NCBI GenBank assembly: GCA_014236755.1
Contig: JACCKY010000023.1
Coordinates: 1 to 39,434, forward strand
DNA length: 39,434 nucleotides
Source: Candidatus Petromonas tenebris
Lineage (GTDB): Bacteria > Bacillota > Clostridia > Peptostreptococcales > Caminicellaceae
Reading direction: 5' to 3'
Every line of letters begins with the position of its first letter. Position 1 is the first letter of the stretch. Shown piece by piece: positions 15,991 through 25,186 of this stretch. Position numbers and translations under genes: made by a program. Under the pieces are notes generated by a model that saw only the letters and a program-made list of their open reading frames with translations, was not told the origin of the DNA and did no database searches.

Positions 15991-16752
15991 CTATTGACTT
16001 ATTAAGATTTTTATATCTTTTTTCTTATATTCTTTTACTAGATTTTTATCAATTTCTGCATCTGTGACGATTACATCTACATGGTTAATGTCTGAAATCT
16101 TAGCAAAGGTTACCTTATTAAATTTAGAGCTGTCACTTGTAACGATAACCTGGTTTGATCTTTCGATCATGATTCGTTTAATTTGCGCTTCAATTATCGG
16201 AGGTGTTGTAATGCCGTGCTCAATGGATATACCGTTTGTACCTAGGAATACCTTATCTGCCCATAGAGTTTTTAGGGTGTTTTCGGCTAAGGGGCCGACA
16301 AAGGCTTGGGTTTCCCAACGAATATTACCTCCAAGACTGATTAACTCAATGTCCTGCCTTTTACCTAGCTCATTCATAATGCTGAGAGAGTTTGTAACGA
16401 CGGTAACATTCTTAGCACGTATATTTTTGGCAACATAGAGGGTAGTCGTACCTGAGTCAAGAATTACAGTATCACCATCCTCTATTAGGGAAGCAGCTAA
16501 TTTCCCTATTTTTTGCTTTTCCGGCAAATATTTAGCTTCCTTTTCTGTAAATGTGGGTTCAAACTTTGTATGTTCAAGAAGTACTGCACCACCATGGGTT
16601 CTACGTAACAAACCACTATCCTCCAGCTCTTGGAGGTCTCTTCTGATAGTAGCTTCAGAAACTCCATACTCTGCAGATAAATCTGCGACTTTAACACGAT
16701 TATTTGATTTTAACTTTGCAATTATCTTATTTTTTCTTTCTGCAGCGAACAT
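15991..16752 (-). CDS. fruR: DeoR-family fructose operon repressor
   Basis: This 253-residue regulator has an N-terminal DeoR winged helix (about 5-55, NNRVKVADLSAEYGVSEATIRRDLQELEDSGLL, then RRTHGGAV) and a C-terminal sugar-phosphate sensor domain with DSGTTTLYVAKNI and KVFLGTNGIS. I start it at ATG 16752, after GGAAGA, because residues before FAAERKNKI do not fit the family. It is the first gene of the fru operon and probably represses it until fructose-1-phosphate accumulates (inferred from FruR-type relatives). The name is by context. Confidence 0.9.
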   Translation of the reverse strand: MFAAERKNKIIAKLKSNNRVKVADLSAEYGVSEATIRRDLQELEDSGLLRRTHGGAVLLEHTKFEPTFTEKEAKYLPEKQKIGKLAASLIEDGDTVILDSGTTTLYVAKNIRAKNVTVVTNSLSIMNELGKRQDIELISLGGNIRWETQAFVGPLAENTLKTLWADKVFLGTNGISIEHGITTPPIIEAQIKRIMIERSNQVIVTSDSSKFNKVTFAKISDINHVDVIVTDAEIDKNLVKEYKKKDIKILISQ

Positions 16753-16829
16753 AAGACATCTTCCTTTTGTATTTGGTTTCATTTTAATGATTGTTTACTT
16801 TCGAATACTTTTGATTATGTTTGTTTGTG

Positions 16830-16857
16830 ATTATATTCTACTATTTTTCTGAGTAAA
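16830..16857 (-). promoter_or_regulatory. Promoter of the fru operon
   Basis: On the minus strand, TTTACT (16857-16852) is followed after 16 bases by TATAAT (16835-16830). Downstream, before fruR, the A-rich leader has repeated ACAAACAAAC and ATAATCAAAAG patterns that could be FruR sites; the operator itself is not resolved. Confidence 0.65.
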
Positions 16858-16891
16858 TGTAAAGAAAATTTTTGAATTTATTTTTGCACAT

Positions 16892-16926
16892 AAAAAAACC
16901 TTCACTGTTTTAGTGAAGGTTTTTTT
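16892..16926. terminator. Bidirectional-looking terminator after uraA
   Basis: Fifteen-bp arms (16892-16906 and 16912-16926) containing ACCTTCACT/AGTGAAGGT, with A7 before and T7 after. It ends the minus-strand uraA transcript and would also work in the other direction. Confidence 0.92.
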
Positions 16927-16943
16927 AGGAAACTAATTTAAAG

Positions 16944-18182
16944 TTATCTCTGAGGAAGTATTTTATTTAAAGCTATTCCAACTATAGCTGCCAGGGCCAT
17001 ACCTTCTATGGTAAAGTTTACCATTCCTATATTTATAGGTAGTGATGCTCCACCAAGCCCTAAGACCATGATTACGGCTGCGATTAAAAGATTTCTTGAA
17101 TTACTAAAGTCAACTTTATTTTCTACCAGTGATCTTGCTCCGATAGCTGCAATCATACCGAAGAGTACTATTGAGATACCTCCTACAACAGCAGTAGGAA
17201 TAGTCTTTATAATTGCTCCCACTTTAGGCATAATTCCTAGGACTATAGCAAATACAGCTGCTATTCTCACTATTGATGGGTCATGTACCTTTGTCAATGC
17301 TAAAACTCCTGTATTTTCAGAGTATGTGGTATTTGCAGGTCCACCAAACATTGCTGATACTGATGTTGCAATACCGTCACCTAATAGGGTTTTATTTAAA
17401 CCAGGGTCTTTAACAAAGTCCTTTTTTACTGTTGTACCTATAGCAAGAATATCACCTACGTGCTCTATCATAGTAGCTACTGCTACAGGAGCAATCATCA
17501 TAACAGTTTGCAAATTAAATTTAGCAAGTGTAAAGTTTGGCAGAGCAAATAGTTTGTTAGCTTCAGCAACAGGAGTAAAGTCTACGTTGCCTGTTAATAG
17601 TGCCACTGCATAACCACCTAAGAGCCCTACTAAAACAGGGAGTACTTTTAAAAATCCTCTACCATATATGCTTACAGCTGTTACTATGGAAAAGCTCACT
17701 ATTGCCAGTAGCCAGTTGCTTGATGCCATATCTATTGCCACTGGTGCAAGCTTAAGACCTATGACCATTATGATAGGTCCTGTTATTACAGGTGGAAAGA
17801 AACTTATAATTTTTTCTACTCCGAATATGCTTATGAGCCCGGCCATTATAAGATAGACTAAACCGGCAACTACTAAACCGCCTTGTGCATACTGAAGATT
17901 AGACATTTCAGCTACAGCTAATATCGGTGCTATAAAGGCGAAGGATGAACCTAAGAATGCGGGAACCTTTCCCTTGGTTATAAGGTGAAATAAAAGGGTT
18001 CCTACCCCTGCCATAAATAATGCTACAGATATATCCATTTGAGTGATTAATGGAACTAATACTGTAGCACCGAACATTGTAAAGGTATGTTGAATTCCTA
18101 ATATAATTTTTTTATGAAGAGATATTGCGTTAAGATTAGTAGTTAAGCTGTTTCCTAAAGCTAGATTTTCTTTGGTTATCAT
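16944..18182 (-). CDS. uraA: Uracil:cation symporter (NCS2 family)
   Basis: This 412-residue membrane protein of the nucleobase-cation symporter-2 family has about 14 hydrophobic segments. It carries QHTFTMFGATVLVPL near the start, FGGPANTTYSENTGVLALT in the middle and TAVVGGISIVLFGMIA later. It is a uracil permease (PyrP/UraA type), and the PyrR attenuator upstream supports that substrate over xanthine. I start it at ATG 18182, after AAAGGAGAAT; the in-frame codons back to 18266 lie in the attenuator terminator. It is divergent from carA and completes the locus by salvaging external uracil. Confidence 0.93.
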   Translation of the reverse strand: MITKENLALGNSLTTNLNAISLHKKIILGIQHTFTMFGATVLVPLITQMDISVALFMAGVGTLLFHLITKGKVPAFLGSSFAFIAPILAVAEMSNLQYAQGGLVVAGLVYLIMAGLISIFGVEKIISFFPPVITGPIIMVIGLKLAPVAIDMASSNWLLAIVSFSIVTAVSIYGRGFLKVLPVLVGLLGGYAVALLTGNVDFTPVAEANKLFALPNFTLAKFNLQTVMMIAPVAVATMIEHVGDILAIGTTVKKDFVKDPGLNKTLLGDGIATSVSAMFGGPANTTYSENTGVLALTKVHDPSIVRIAAVFAIVLGIMPKVGAIIKTIPTAVVGGISIVLFGMIAAIGARSLVENKVDFSNSRNLLIAAVIMVLGLGGASLPINIGMVNFTIEGMALAAIVGIALNKILPQR

Positions 18183-18244
18183 TTGAGATTCTCCTTTCAT
18201 AATATACTTGTCGACTTCGCCGAGTAGAATTAAAGTATAAAACA

Positions 18245-18282
18245 TAAAAAAGGCCTTCATTACCATGAGGTAAAGAAGGCCT
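18245..18282 (-). terminator. Attenuator terminator in the uraA leader
   Basis: On the minus strand, AGGCCTTCTTTACC (18282-18269) folds with GGTAATGAAGGCCT (18264-18251) and is followed by a T-run. It sits between the PyrR loop and the uraA start. Confidence 0.88.
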
Positions 18283-18355
18283 GACTATCTATTAAGCAGT
18301 ATATAGTTTAAATAACATAAAACATCTATGCATTATTAATTTACTACTTTGATAT

Positions 18356-18391
18356 AACCTTTTTAACCTCACGGGGTTAATTTAAAGGTGG
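18356..18391 (-). promoter_or_regulatory. PyrR-binding loop of uraA
   Basis: On the minus strand, CCTTTAAATTAACC, then the loop CCGTGAGG, then TTAAAAAGG forms the PyrR anti-antiterminator hairpin. With UMP/UTP bound, PyrR would hold this loop and let the downstream terminator form. Confidence 0.9.
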
Positions 18392-18412
18392 CGATATTTA
18401 ATTATCTTTATA

Positions 18413-18441
18413 AAGATAACACAAAAACAACGGTAAGTCAA
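18413..18441 (-). promoter_or_regulatory. uraA promoter
   Basis: On the minus strand, TTGACT (18441-18436), a 17-base spacer, and TATCTT (18418-18413), about 20 bases before the PyrR loop. Confidence 0.75.
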
Positions 18442-18495
18442 TAGATATTAAAATAAGTTTTTTCTTTTTGTTCTAAATTTGAAATCTTATAATTG

Positions 18496-18524
18496 TTGAC
18501 ATAACGATTTTCCTATGTTAGTAT
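18496..18524 (+). promoter_or_regulatory. carA promoter
   Basis: TTGACA (18496-18501), a 17-base spacer, and TAGTAT (18519-18524), about 30 bases before the PyrR loop and divergent from the uraA promoter. Confidence 0.8.
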
Positions 18525-18554
18525 AGATGAAACAAAACTAAAAAACTCGATATG

Positions 18555-18589
18555 ACCTTTAAGATCGGTCCCGTGAGGCCAGCAAGGTT
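18555..18589 (+). promoter_or_regulatory. PyrR-binding loop of carA
   Basis: ACCTTTAAGATCGGTC, then the loop CCGTGAGG, then CCAGCAAGGTT match the PyrR-binding consensus. It begins the carA leader, but the terminator follows only after about 215 bases, much further than in the other three pyr leaders here. Confidence 0.9.
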
Positions 18590-18702
18590 AGAAAAAAATT
18601 TTTAGGCATCTATGCATAAATATACAATATCAAGACTAGTTATGCACAAGATTAAATTTAGTTCTGCTGGAGTTTAAGACTCCACTTGAACTGTAGTTAA
18701 GC

Positions 18703-18779
18703 TTATCCAGAAACTGTAACTACTCCTTATCTTTCGCTTATAGAAGAGAGTGTGTTAGGGTAGTCAGTTATCGGATAAA
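18703..18779 (+). promoter_or_regulatory. Structured leader motif, copy 2 (unidentified)
   Basis: TTATCC (18703-18708) pairs with GGATAA (18773-18778). Inside this, AACTG pairs with CAGTT and ACTACTC with GGGTAGT. The 3' strand contains AGTCAGTTATCGGATAAA, identical to copy 1 at 9805-9822. TAACTAC can instead pair with GTAGTTA just upstream (18693-18699), giving two exclusive folds. Upstream, 18660-18692 forms a nested hairpin (AGTTC/GAACT outside TGGAGT/ACTCCA). Confidence 0.5.
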
Positions 18780-18804
18780 ATCTATATATTAAGCCGAACT
18801 CACG

Positions 18805-18844
18805 GGTAGAAGTATTCTTAAAGGATATATTCTACTCTTTTTTT
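18805..18844 (+). terminator. Attenuator terminator of carA
   Basis: GGGTAGAAGTAT pairs with ATATTCTACTC (one bulge, one G-U pair), followed by TTTTTTT, 35 bases before carA. Confidence 0.8.
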
Positions 18845-18879
18845 ATGTTCTATTTTTCTATTATGTGAGGAGGAAAAAA

Positions 18880-19935
18880 ATGAAGGGATACCTATTGTTT
18901 GAAGATGGAACCAGGTTCGAGGGAGAAATTTTTGGATATGAAAAGGAAACAGTTGGTGAAGTAGTATTTAACACAGGAATGACCGGATATCAGGAAATTT
19001 TAACAGATCCGTCCTACTATGGACAAATTGTAGTTATGACTTATCCTCTTATCGGGAACTATGGGGTAAATAGTGATGATGTCGAGTCTGAAAATCCAAA
19101 GGTTAAGGGTTTTGTAGTAAGAGAGCTTTATGAAAACTATTCTAACTGGAGAGGTAGTGAAACATTAGAAAACTATCTTTGCAAAAATAAAATAGTAGGG
19201 CTGCAAGGCGTAGATACAAGAGCTCTCACTAAGTTCCTAAGAGAGAAGGGCTCAATGGCTGGAAAAATCATAGTAGCCAAAGAGTATGATGAAAATGACA
19301 TAGAGGATATAAAAAATTTTGATAACCATAGGGCGGTAGAAAAGATAACTACAAAAAAGCCCTATACTTTAAAGCCTAAACTGACAAAGATTGCAGTGCT
19401 GGACTTTGGTATCAAACAAAACATAATCAGATCTCTATTAAAGAGAAAAGCTCAATTAATAGTTTATCCTGCCATGACTCCATCAGAAAAGATTTTAGAG
19501 GATAATCCAGATGGAATATTTTTATCTAACGGGCCTGGGGATCCCAGTGAACTTCATGAGGTTATAGAAAATATTAAGAAGTTAATAGGGAAAAAGCCTA
19601 TGTTTGGAATATGTCTAGGCCATCAGCTGATTTGTCTGGCTTTGGGAGGCAAAACCACAAAGCTTAAATATGGACATAGAGGAACAAACCATCCTGTAAA
19701 GGATCTGCTAAAGGATAGAGTTTATATAACATCTCAAAATCACGGATATGTGGTTGAAGAAGACAGTTTGGATAAAGGAGATGTAATCATAAGTCATATC
19801 AACTTGAATGATGAAAGCATAGAAGGAATAAGGCATAAAAAGCTTCCCTTATTCAGTGTACAGTTTCACCCGGAAGCATCTCCAGGACCCCAGGACACAG
19901 CTTATCTGTTCGATGAATTTATGGAAATGCTTTAA
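18880..19935 (+). CDS. carA: Carbamoyl-phosphate synthase small subunit
   Basis: This 351-residue glutaminase subunit hydrolyses glutamine and channels ammonia to CarB. The N-terminal domain (about 1-150) starts GYLLFEDGTRFEGE and contains NTGMTGYQEILTDPSY. The class-I glutamine amidotransferase domain has LSNGPGDPSE, the nucleophile Cys245 in FGICLGHQL, and the His/Glu pair in VQFHPEASPGP. I start it at ATG 18880, after GTGAGGAGG, not at the GTG inside that sequence. It is controlled by a PyrR attenuator, with an extra leader motif. It is separated from carB by 350 bases that include a MITE-like element. Confidence 0.96.
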   Translation: MKGYLLFEDGTRFEGEIFGYEKETVGEVVFNTGMTGYQEILTDPSYYGQIVVMTYPLIGNYGVNSDDVESENPKVKGFVVRELYENYSNWRGSETLENYLCKNKIVGLQGVDTRALTKFLREKGSMAGKIIVAKEYDENDIEDIKNFDNHRAVEKITTKKPYTLKPKLTKIAVLDFGIKQNIIRSLLKRKAQLIVYPAMTPSEKILEDNPDGIFLSNGPGDPSELHEVIENIKKLIGKKPMFGICLGHQLICLALGGKTTKLKYGHRGTNHPVKDLLKDRVYITSQNHGYVVEEDSLDKGDVIISHINLNDESIEGIRHKKLPLFSVQFHPEASPGPQDTAYLFDEFMEML

Positions 19936-20050
19936 TTTGTTTGGCTAAATAGTAGTAATCTGAAATATATAGGTAACAAAGTTCAAGATTTAATTTATTA
20001 GGGTTTTGAGAATTCTTCTGGCTCATGTGAAGATTAGCCTTTTTATTTAA

Positions 20051-20230
20051 GTTAATCTCTTGTGCTAGTTACTCTAACGGTATAGCTTTAAATATCCTTC
20101 AATGCTTCCTCTGAAGCGACTTTGAAGAGCTGTTTTTACCTCTAAATCTTTTCTATATAAAACAGCTCTTCTACGGAGCCTGAAGAGGTTTATTGAAGGA
20201 TATCTATAAGGAACTAGCGAGGCGAGTTAA
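20051..20230 (+). mobile_element. Palindromic MITE-like element, copy A
   Basis: Imperfect terminal inverted repeats begin TTAATCTC..GCTAGTT and end AACTAGC..GAGTTAA. Inside, about 50-bp arms (ATATCCTTCAAT, CCTCTGAAG and AGAGCTGTTTT with their complements) make one long hairpin. A closely similar copy lies inverted at 32421-32597. TTAA at both ends may be target duplication. No ORF; it separates carA from carB. Similarity extends about 60 bases further left (TTTAATTTATTAGG at about 19991), so the true boundary is uncertain. Confidence 0.75.
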
Positions 20231-20285
20231 ATTAAATTTTAAAGTTGTTCATCTATAGTATGTATTTAAAGAGAGGAGAATCAGG

Positions 20286-23200
20286 ATGGCGGTATATGAG
20301 AATATAAAAAAGACTTTAGTTATAGGGTCGGGACCCATAATCATCGGTCAGGCTGCAGAATTCGATTATTCAGGAACTCAAGCATGTAAGGTATTAAAGG
20401 AAGAGGGGATAGAGGTTGTACTTGTAAACAGTAATCCTGCTACAATAATGACCGATAAAACTGTTGCAGATTCAGTGTATATTGAACCCCTTACAGTGGA
20501 GGTTTTAGAGAAAATAATAGCAAAGGAAAGACCTGACAGCTTAGTAGCAGGAATGGGAGGGCAGGTTGCTTTAAACCTTGCAGTAGAGCTATGGAATAAA
20601 GGGATTATAGAAAAATACGGAATAAAACTATTAGGAACCGATGTAAAATCTATTGAGCAGGCGGAAGATAGAGATAAGTTTAAAAACCTAATGAAAAAAA
20701 TAGGTGAACCGGTTATAGAAAGCAAAATGGTAGGTAGCTTAGAGGAAGCGATAGAATATAGTAAGATAATAGGATTTCCCATGGTAGTAAGACCTGCCTA
20801 CACCTTGGGAGGAAGCGGCGGAGGAATAGCAGATAATCTGGAAGAGCTTAAGGAAATAGCCTCAAAAGGCTTAAAATACAGCATGGTAAATCAGGTTCTC
20901 TTAGAAAGAAGCGTAAAGGGCTGGAAGGAAATTGAATACGAAATGATAAGGGATAACAAGGGAAATACCATAACAGTATGTAATATGGAAAACATAGATC
21001 CTGTAGGAGTTCATACGGGAGATAGTATAGTTATTGCCCCTTCTCAGACCTTGAGTGACAAGGAATATCAGATGCTCAGAAATGCATCTATAAAGATAGT
21101 AAATGCCCTAAATATAAAGGGAGGATGTAACGTTCAGTTTGCCCTCGACCCAGATAGTTTTGAATATCATGTTATTGAGGTAAATCCAAGGGTAAGTCGT
21201 TCATCGGCATTAGCTTCCAAAGCCACAGGATATCCTATAGCTAAGGTGGCAGCAAAGATAGCAATAGGCTATAATCTGGACGAAATAAGAAACGATGTTA
21301 CAGGAAAGACATTTGCATGTTTTGAACCTACTTTAGATTACTGTGTAGTAAAGATACCAAAGTGGCCCTTTGATAAATTTGATACGGGCAATAGATCCCT
21401 TGGCACAAAAATGATGGCAACGGGCGAAGTAATGGCTATAGGAAATAATTTTGAAAGTGCACTTTTGAAGGGCGTAAGATCCCTAGAGATAGGTCAGTAT
21501 AACTTAGAAAACAAGTATTCAAAAGATTTATCTCTGGATGAACTAAAGAAAAAGGTTAAGATCGGAGACGATGAGAGACTTTTCTATATAGCTGAGCTGT
21601 TTAGACGAGGGATAGAAATTATGGAAGTTTCTTCCTTGACCGGCATAGACAAATTCTATCTAGATAAGATAAAGAACATAGTAGATCTAGAAGAAGCAAT
21701 AAGAGATAAGAGTTTAAAAGATATAGACAAAGAAAAGATGTTGCTGCTGAAGAAAAAAGGATTTTCTGATAAAGGGATAGCTTTACTAACAGGTTCAAAT
21801 GTCCAAGATGTATATAAACATAGAAAGAAATACGGGATTGAAGCGGTTTACAAGATGGTTGACACCTGCGGAGGAGAGTTTGATGCAGTTTCTCCTTATT
21901 ACTATTCAACTTATGATTTTGTAGATGAAGTAGAGGTGACAGACAGAAAAAAGATTATAGTAATAGGTTCGGGGCCCATAAGAATAGGGCAGGGAATAGA
22001 ATTTGATTACTGTTCAGTTCATGGAGTATTGGCATTGAAAGAAGAAGATATAGAATCCATAATAATTAATAACAATCCCGAAACAGTAAGCACAGATTTT
22101 GATACTTCAGATAAACTTTATTTTGAGCCCCTTACAGAGGAGGATGTTCTTAACATAGTGGAAAAGGAAAAACCTTATGGAGTTATACTTCAGTACGGAG
22201 GACAGACATCAATTAAACTCGCTAAATTCTTGGATGAAATGGGTGTAAACATACTTGGCACATCGGCCGATGGAATAGATGAGTGTGAGGATAGAAAAAG
22301 ATTTGAAAAGCTCCTAGATAAGCTTAACATAGATAGACCTAAAGGGACAGGAGTTCATAGCATTGAAGAGGGACTTAAGGCAGCTGAAAGACTAGGTTAT
22401 CCTGTTCTTGTAAGACCAAGCTATGTCCTAGGAGGAATGGGCATGGAGATAGCCTACAATGAAGAAGAGCTGCAAAAATACCTGGCAAATACCTTGGAAA
22501 GAGACAGTAAAAAGCCTGTTCTCATTGATAAATATTTAATGGGCATGGAAATAGAAGTCGATGCTATATGTGATGGAGAAGACATACTTATACCGGGAAT
22601 TATGGAGCACCTTGAAAGGGCAGGGGTACACTCGGGAGATAGTATATCCATCTATCCTGCAGATAATATCAGCGAAAAGATAACAGAGAAAATAGTGGAT
22701 TACACCTATAAACTTGCAAGGGCTTTAAATACAAATGGCTTGATAAACATACAGTACGTCTTATATGAAGATAAGATATACGTTATAGAAGTTAATCCGA
22801 GGGCATCAAGAACTATCCCTTATATAAGTAAGGTAACGGGTATACCTATGATACAGATTGCAACTCAAGTCATGCTTGGGAAAAAGCTCAAGGACTTAGG
22901 TTTTGGAACTGGCCTTTATAAATCTAAAAAAATTAAAGCAGTAAAGGTTCCTGTATTCTCTATGGAGAAGCTTCCGGACACGGAGGTGGCCCTAGGACCA
23001 GAGATGAAATCTACGGGAGAGGTCCTTGGAGTAGGTAAGGACTTATATACAGCCCTTTATAAAGGGCTCATAGGTGCAAATATGAATATCCCTAAAGGGG
23101 GTAAGGTACTGGTTAGTATATCCGATAATTTTAAAGATGAATTCTTGACCATAGCTAAGGATTTAAAGGAGCTTGGATTTGAATTTTATGCAACAGAGGG

Positions 23201-23495
23201 CACAGGTAGATTCATGGAGAAAAACGGAATTAAAAATATTAATGTAAAGAAAATAGGTGAAAATGGATCTCCAAACGTGCTTGAGATAATAGATAGTGGA
23301 GATATAGACCTAGTGGTAAATATACCTACAAAGGGACGCAATTCCAGAACTGATGGATTCAGGATAAGAAGAAGGGCAGTTGAAAAGAAGGTTTGCTGCA
23401 TTACTTCTCTAGACACACTGGCTGCTATTACGGATATCATAAAGAGGGATATTGATATGAAGGATCTGGATGTTATTGATATATGTAAGATATAA
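20286..23495 (+). CDS. carB: Carbamoyl-phosphate synthase large subunit
   Basis: This 1069-residue subunit makes carbamoyl phosphate from bicarbonate, ammonia and two ATP for pyrimidine and arginine synthesis. It has the duplicated layout. The first carboxyphosphate half starts [20 protein letters not shown] and has [13 protein letters not shown] and [15 protein letters not shown]. The second half starts near 555 ([17 protein letters not shown]) and has [14 protein letters not shown] and [15 protein letters not shown]. The C-terminal 140 residues form the MGS-like allosteric domain ([15 protein letters not shown]). Full length with all motifs intact. GAGAGGAGAA precedes the ATG. pyrE follows on the same strand without a clear terminator. 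Confidence 0.97.
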   Translation: MAVYENIKKTLVIGSGPIIIGQAAEFDYSGTQACKVLKEEGIEVVLVNSNPATIMTDKTVADSVYIEPLTVEVLEKIIAKERPDSLVAGMGGQVALNLAVELWNKGIIEKYGIKLLGTDVKSIEQAEDRDKFKNLMKKIGEPVIESKMVGSLEEAIEYSKIIGFPMVVRPAYTLGGSGGGIADNLEELKEIASKGLKYSMVNQVLLERSVKGWKEIEYEMIRDNKGNTITVCNMENIDPVGVHTGDSIVIAPSQTLSDKEYQMLRNASIKIVNALNIKGGCNVQFALDPDSFEYHVIEVNPRVSRSSALASKATGYPIAKVAAKIAIGYNLDEIRNDVTGKTFACFEPTLDYCVVKIPKWPFDKFDTGNRSLGTKMMATGEVMAIGNNFESALLKGVRSLEIGQYNLENKYSKDLSLDELKKKVKIGDDERLFYIAELFRRGIEIMEVSSLTGIDKFYLDKIKNIVDLEEAIRDKSLKDIDKEKMLLLKKKGFSDKGIALLTGSNVQDVYKHRKKYGIEAVYKMVDTCGGEFDAVSPYYYSTYDFVDEVEVTDRKKIIVIGSGPIRIGQGIEFDYCSVHGVLALKEEDIESIIINNNPETVSTDFDTSDKLYFEPLTEEDVLNIVEKEKPYGVILQYGGQTSIKLAKFLDEMGVNILGTSADGIDECEDRKRFEKLLDKLNIDRPKGTGVHSIEEGLKAAERLGYPVLVRPSYVLGGMGMEIAYNEEELQKYLANTLERDSKKPVLIDKYLMGMEIEVDAICDGEDILIPGIMEHLERAGVHSGDSISIYPADNISEKITEKIVDYTYKLARALNTNGLINIQYVLYEDKIYVIEVNPRASRTIPYISKVTGIPMIQIATQVMLGKKLKDLGFGTGLYKSKKIKAVKVPVFSMEKLPDTEVALGPEMKSTGEVLGVGKDLYTALYKGLIGANMNIPKGGKVLVSISDNFKDEFLTIAKDLKELGFEFYATEGTGRFMEKNGIKNINVKKIGENGSPNVLEIIDSGDIDLVVNIPTKGRNSRTDGFRIRRRAVEKKVCCITSLDTLAAITDIIKRDIDMKDLDVIDICKI

Positions 23496-23659
23496 AGATT
23501 ATTATAGCTATAGATAATTAAGCTTACAGGTTAAATTATTTATATAGTTTTGAAACTTAAAAAAAAGGTAAAAAGAACGTTCATTACGATATTTTGATGT
23601 TAGTAAAAGAAAACTAATAAAGCGTGTAGATGTTTTTAGAATAATTGGAGGGATAAGTC

Positions 23660-24292
23660 ATGAAAATAAGCGAAAAAATTGCTAAGATGCTTTTGGAAAT
23701 AAAAGCCGTTAGTATTAAAGATACCTCAAATTTATTTACTTGGGTATCGGGTATAAAGTCTCCGATTTATTGTGATAATAGGCTCACAATGAGCTATCCT
23801 GAAGTAAGATATGCCATAGCAGAAGGCTTAAAGGAAATGATTTTAGAGGAATATCCTGGGGTAGAGGTTATTGCAGGAACGGCTACAGCAGGCATTCCCC
23901 ATGCTGCTTGGGTAGCTGAAAAGATGAACCTACCGATGATATATGTAAGAAGCTCAGCAAAGGGACACGGAAAGAAAAAGCTTATAGAAGGTAAGCTCCC
24001 TAAAGGAAAAAAGGTGGTTCTAATAGAAGACCTTCTTTCTACGGGGGGAAGCTCCATGAATGCCGTTAAGGCCTTACAGGAATCGGAAGCAGAGGTATTA
24101 GGTGTAGCAGCTATATTCAGCTATAACTTTAAAAAACTAGATGAACTGTTTAAGAAAGAAGGAGTAAAATATAAGACTTTAACAAGCTACCACATACTTT
24201 TACCCGTAGCGGTGGAAATGGGTTATATACAGAAAGAAGAGCTTGAAACACTTAAAAAGTGGAGCAAAGATCCATATATATTTACTAAGTAA
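23660..24292 (+). CDS. pyrE: Orotate phosphoribosyltransferase
   Basis: This 210-residue enzyme converts orotate and PRPP to OMP. The PRPP loop is VVLIEDLLSTGGSS (about 119-132). The N-terminal part has SNLFTWVSGIKSPIYCDNR, and the middle has GTATAGIPHAAWVA and YVRSSAKGHGKKKLIEG. These identify OPRT rather than another phosphoribosyltransferase. TTGGAGGG precedes the ATG. It lies 164 bases after carB with no PyrR loop of its own, so it may rely on read-through from carA-carB. Note that pyrF is not next to it but in the pyrC operon. Confidence 0.95.
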   Translation: MKISEKIAKMLLEIKAVSIKDTSNLFTWVSGIKSPIYCDNRLTMSYPEVRYAIAEGLKEMILEEYPGVEVIAGTATAGIPHAAWVAEKMNLPMIYVRSSAKGHGKKKLIEGKLPKGKKVVLIEDLLSTGGSSMNAVKALQESEAEVLGVAAIFSYNFKKLDELFKKEGVKYKTLTSYHILLPVAVEMGYIQKEELETLKKWSKDPYIFTK

Positions 24293-24300
24293 AATGTAAA

Positions 24301-24320
24301 AAAGTGCATAGGGCACTTCG
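24301..24320 (+). terminator. Weak hairpin after pyrE
   Basis: AAGTGC and GCACTT around a short loop, with only a broken T-run (CGGTTT) after it. A possible but unconvincing terminator. Confidence 0.35.
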
Positions 24321-24547
24321 GTTTGTTGATAAAAGACAATATATAGTATATGCAATGCCATTACGTAAAATTATTTCAATGTTAATATGATTATGCGGAT
24401 ATATAACTCACAGCCACTGAGCAAATATAACATATGGGAAATAAAACTTTTATTAGTAATATTATATAGTTTTTATGAAAGGAAACAATCCATATTTGTT
24501 TTTGGCAAATAAAAATTCTAGCGTTGCGGAAGTAATAAAATTTCCAG

Positions 24548-24666
24548 TTTGCTATTGACAACGAGCCTCTGCGAGTATGGTTTGAATGCTAGGGGCGAAG
24601 GCCTGAAAATCTTATGGCATCGCCATTTAGAAGCTACCATACTCACTTTTCATTATCAATAGTTTG
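24548..24666. repeat. Long imperfect palindrome, MITE-like
   Basis: The outer arms GCTATTGACAACGA (from 24551) and TCATTATCAATAG (to 24663) pair, followed inward by GAGTATGGT/ACCATACTC and GGCGAAGGCC/GGCATCGCC. The total arm length is about 50 bases. Its bases are unlike those of the 20051/32421 elements. No ORF. The remaining gene-free sequence at 24320-24547 shows nothing clear. Confidence 0.6.
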
Positions 24667-24784
24667 TTTTACCAAATTGGAAATTTTATTAAACTTTTTT
24701 TGTTTCTAAGTGTAGAATTGTTTAGAAGTGCCCAGCGTATTTTAAAAACTTCATCTTTTTTATCAGTAAAAATGAGCGTGATCC

Positions 24785-25099
24785 ATGAGGGAAAAGACTA
24801 CATTAGTAATTTTGATTATAGGTTTTATATTTACGTTAATAAATCCATTAATTTTTCCAGACATAATAAATACTCAAGATGAGTTAAATAGCTTAAAATT
24901 CGGAATACCGATTCATTTTATCAAACAACAAAGCAGCAAAAGTATACCTAAAGATATGTTTCCGTATTGTGCAGCATTGGAAAACCCCTGGGAAACTCCT
25001 ATTCAATTATTAACTGGTTCCAAGGTACAAATAAAAAAGTTCGGAAATTCACATAGGATTATTTGCTTCCTTATGATAGAATATCAGTGTATAATTTAA
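24785..25099 (+). pseudogene. Small membrane-protein ORF, possibly decayed
   Basis: A 104-residue ORF starts with a hydrophobic helix (LVILIIGFIFTLINPLIF, residues 7-24) followed by a soluble part with LKFGIPIHFIKQ and ENPWETPIQLL. From memory these resemble small Bacillota membrane proteins of unknown function that usually end in a second membrane helix; here the tail after GSKVQIKKFG does not form one. There is no Shine-Dalgarno before the ATG. It could be a frameshifted remnant or a real small protein. An overlapping ORF at 24664-24882 in another frame looks spurious. Function unknown. Confidence 0.35.
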
Positions 25100-25117
25100 C
25101 ATTTAGTCTAAGGTTGC

Positions 25118-25146
25118 TGCTATCAGGAACTAGCAAATCAAGTTAA
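25118..25146 (+). repeat. Fragment resembling the end of the MITE-like element
   Basis: CTATCAGGAACTAGC..AAGTTAAG resembles the right end of copy A (CTATAAGGAACTAGC..GAGTTAA at 20204-20230). It is short, so the match may be partly chance. Confidence 0.4.
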
Positions 25147-25186
25147 GACATTTAAAAATTCACAGAAGAAATGAGGAAGTTTTATA

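Noticed and set aside
17008-17613. 201-aa plus-strand ORF opposite uraA
   Set aside because: Antisense shadow of the NCS2 transporter; no ribosome site and no recognisable domain.
23496-23659. Possible PyrR leader before pyrE
   Set aside because: No CNGNGAGG loop or terminator hairpin is visible there.
24664-24882. 72-aa ORF overlapping the ORF at 24785
   Set aside because: No ribosome site, starts at the edge of the palindromic element and has no recognisable domain.
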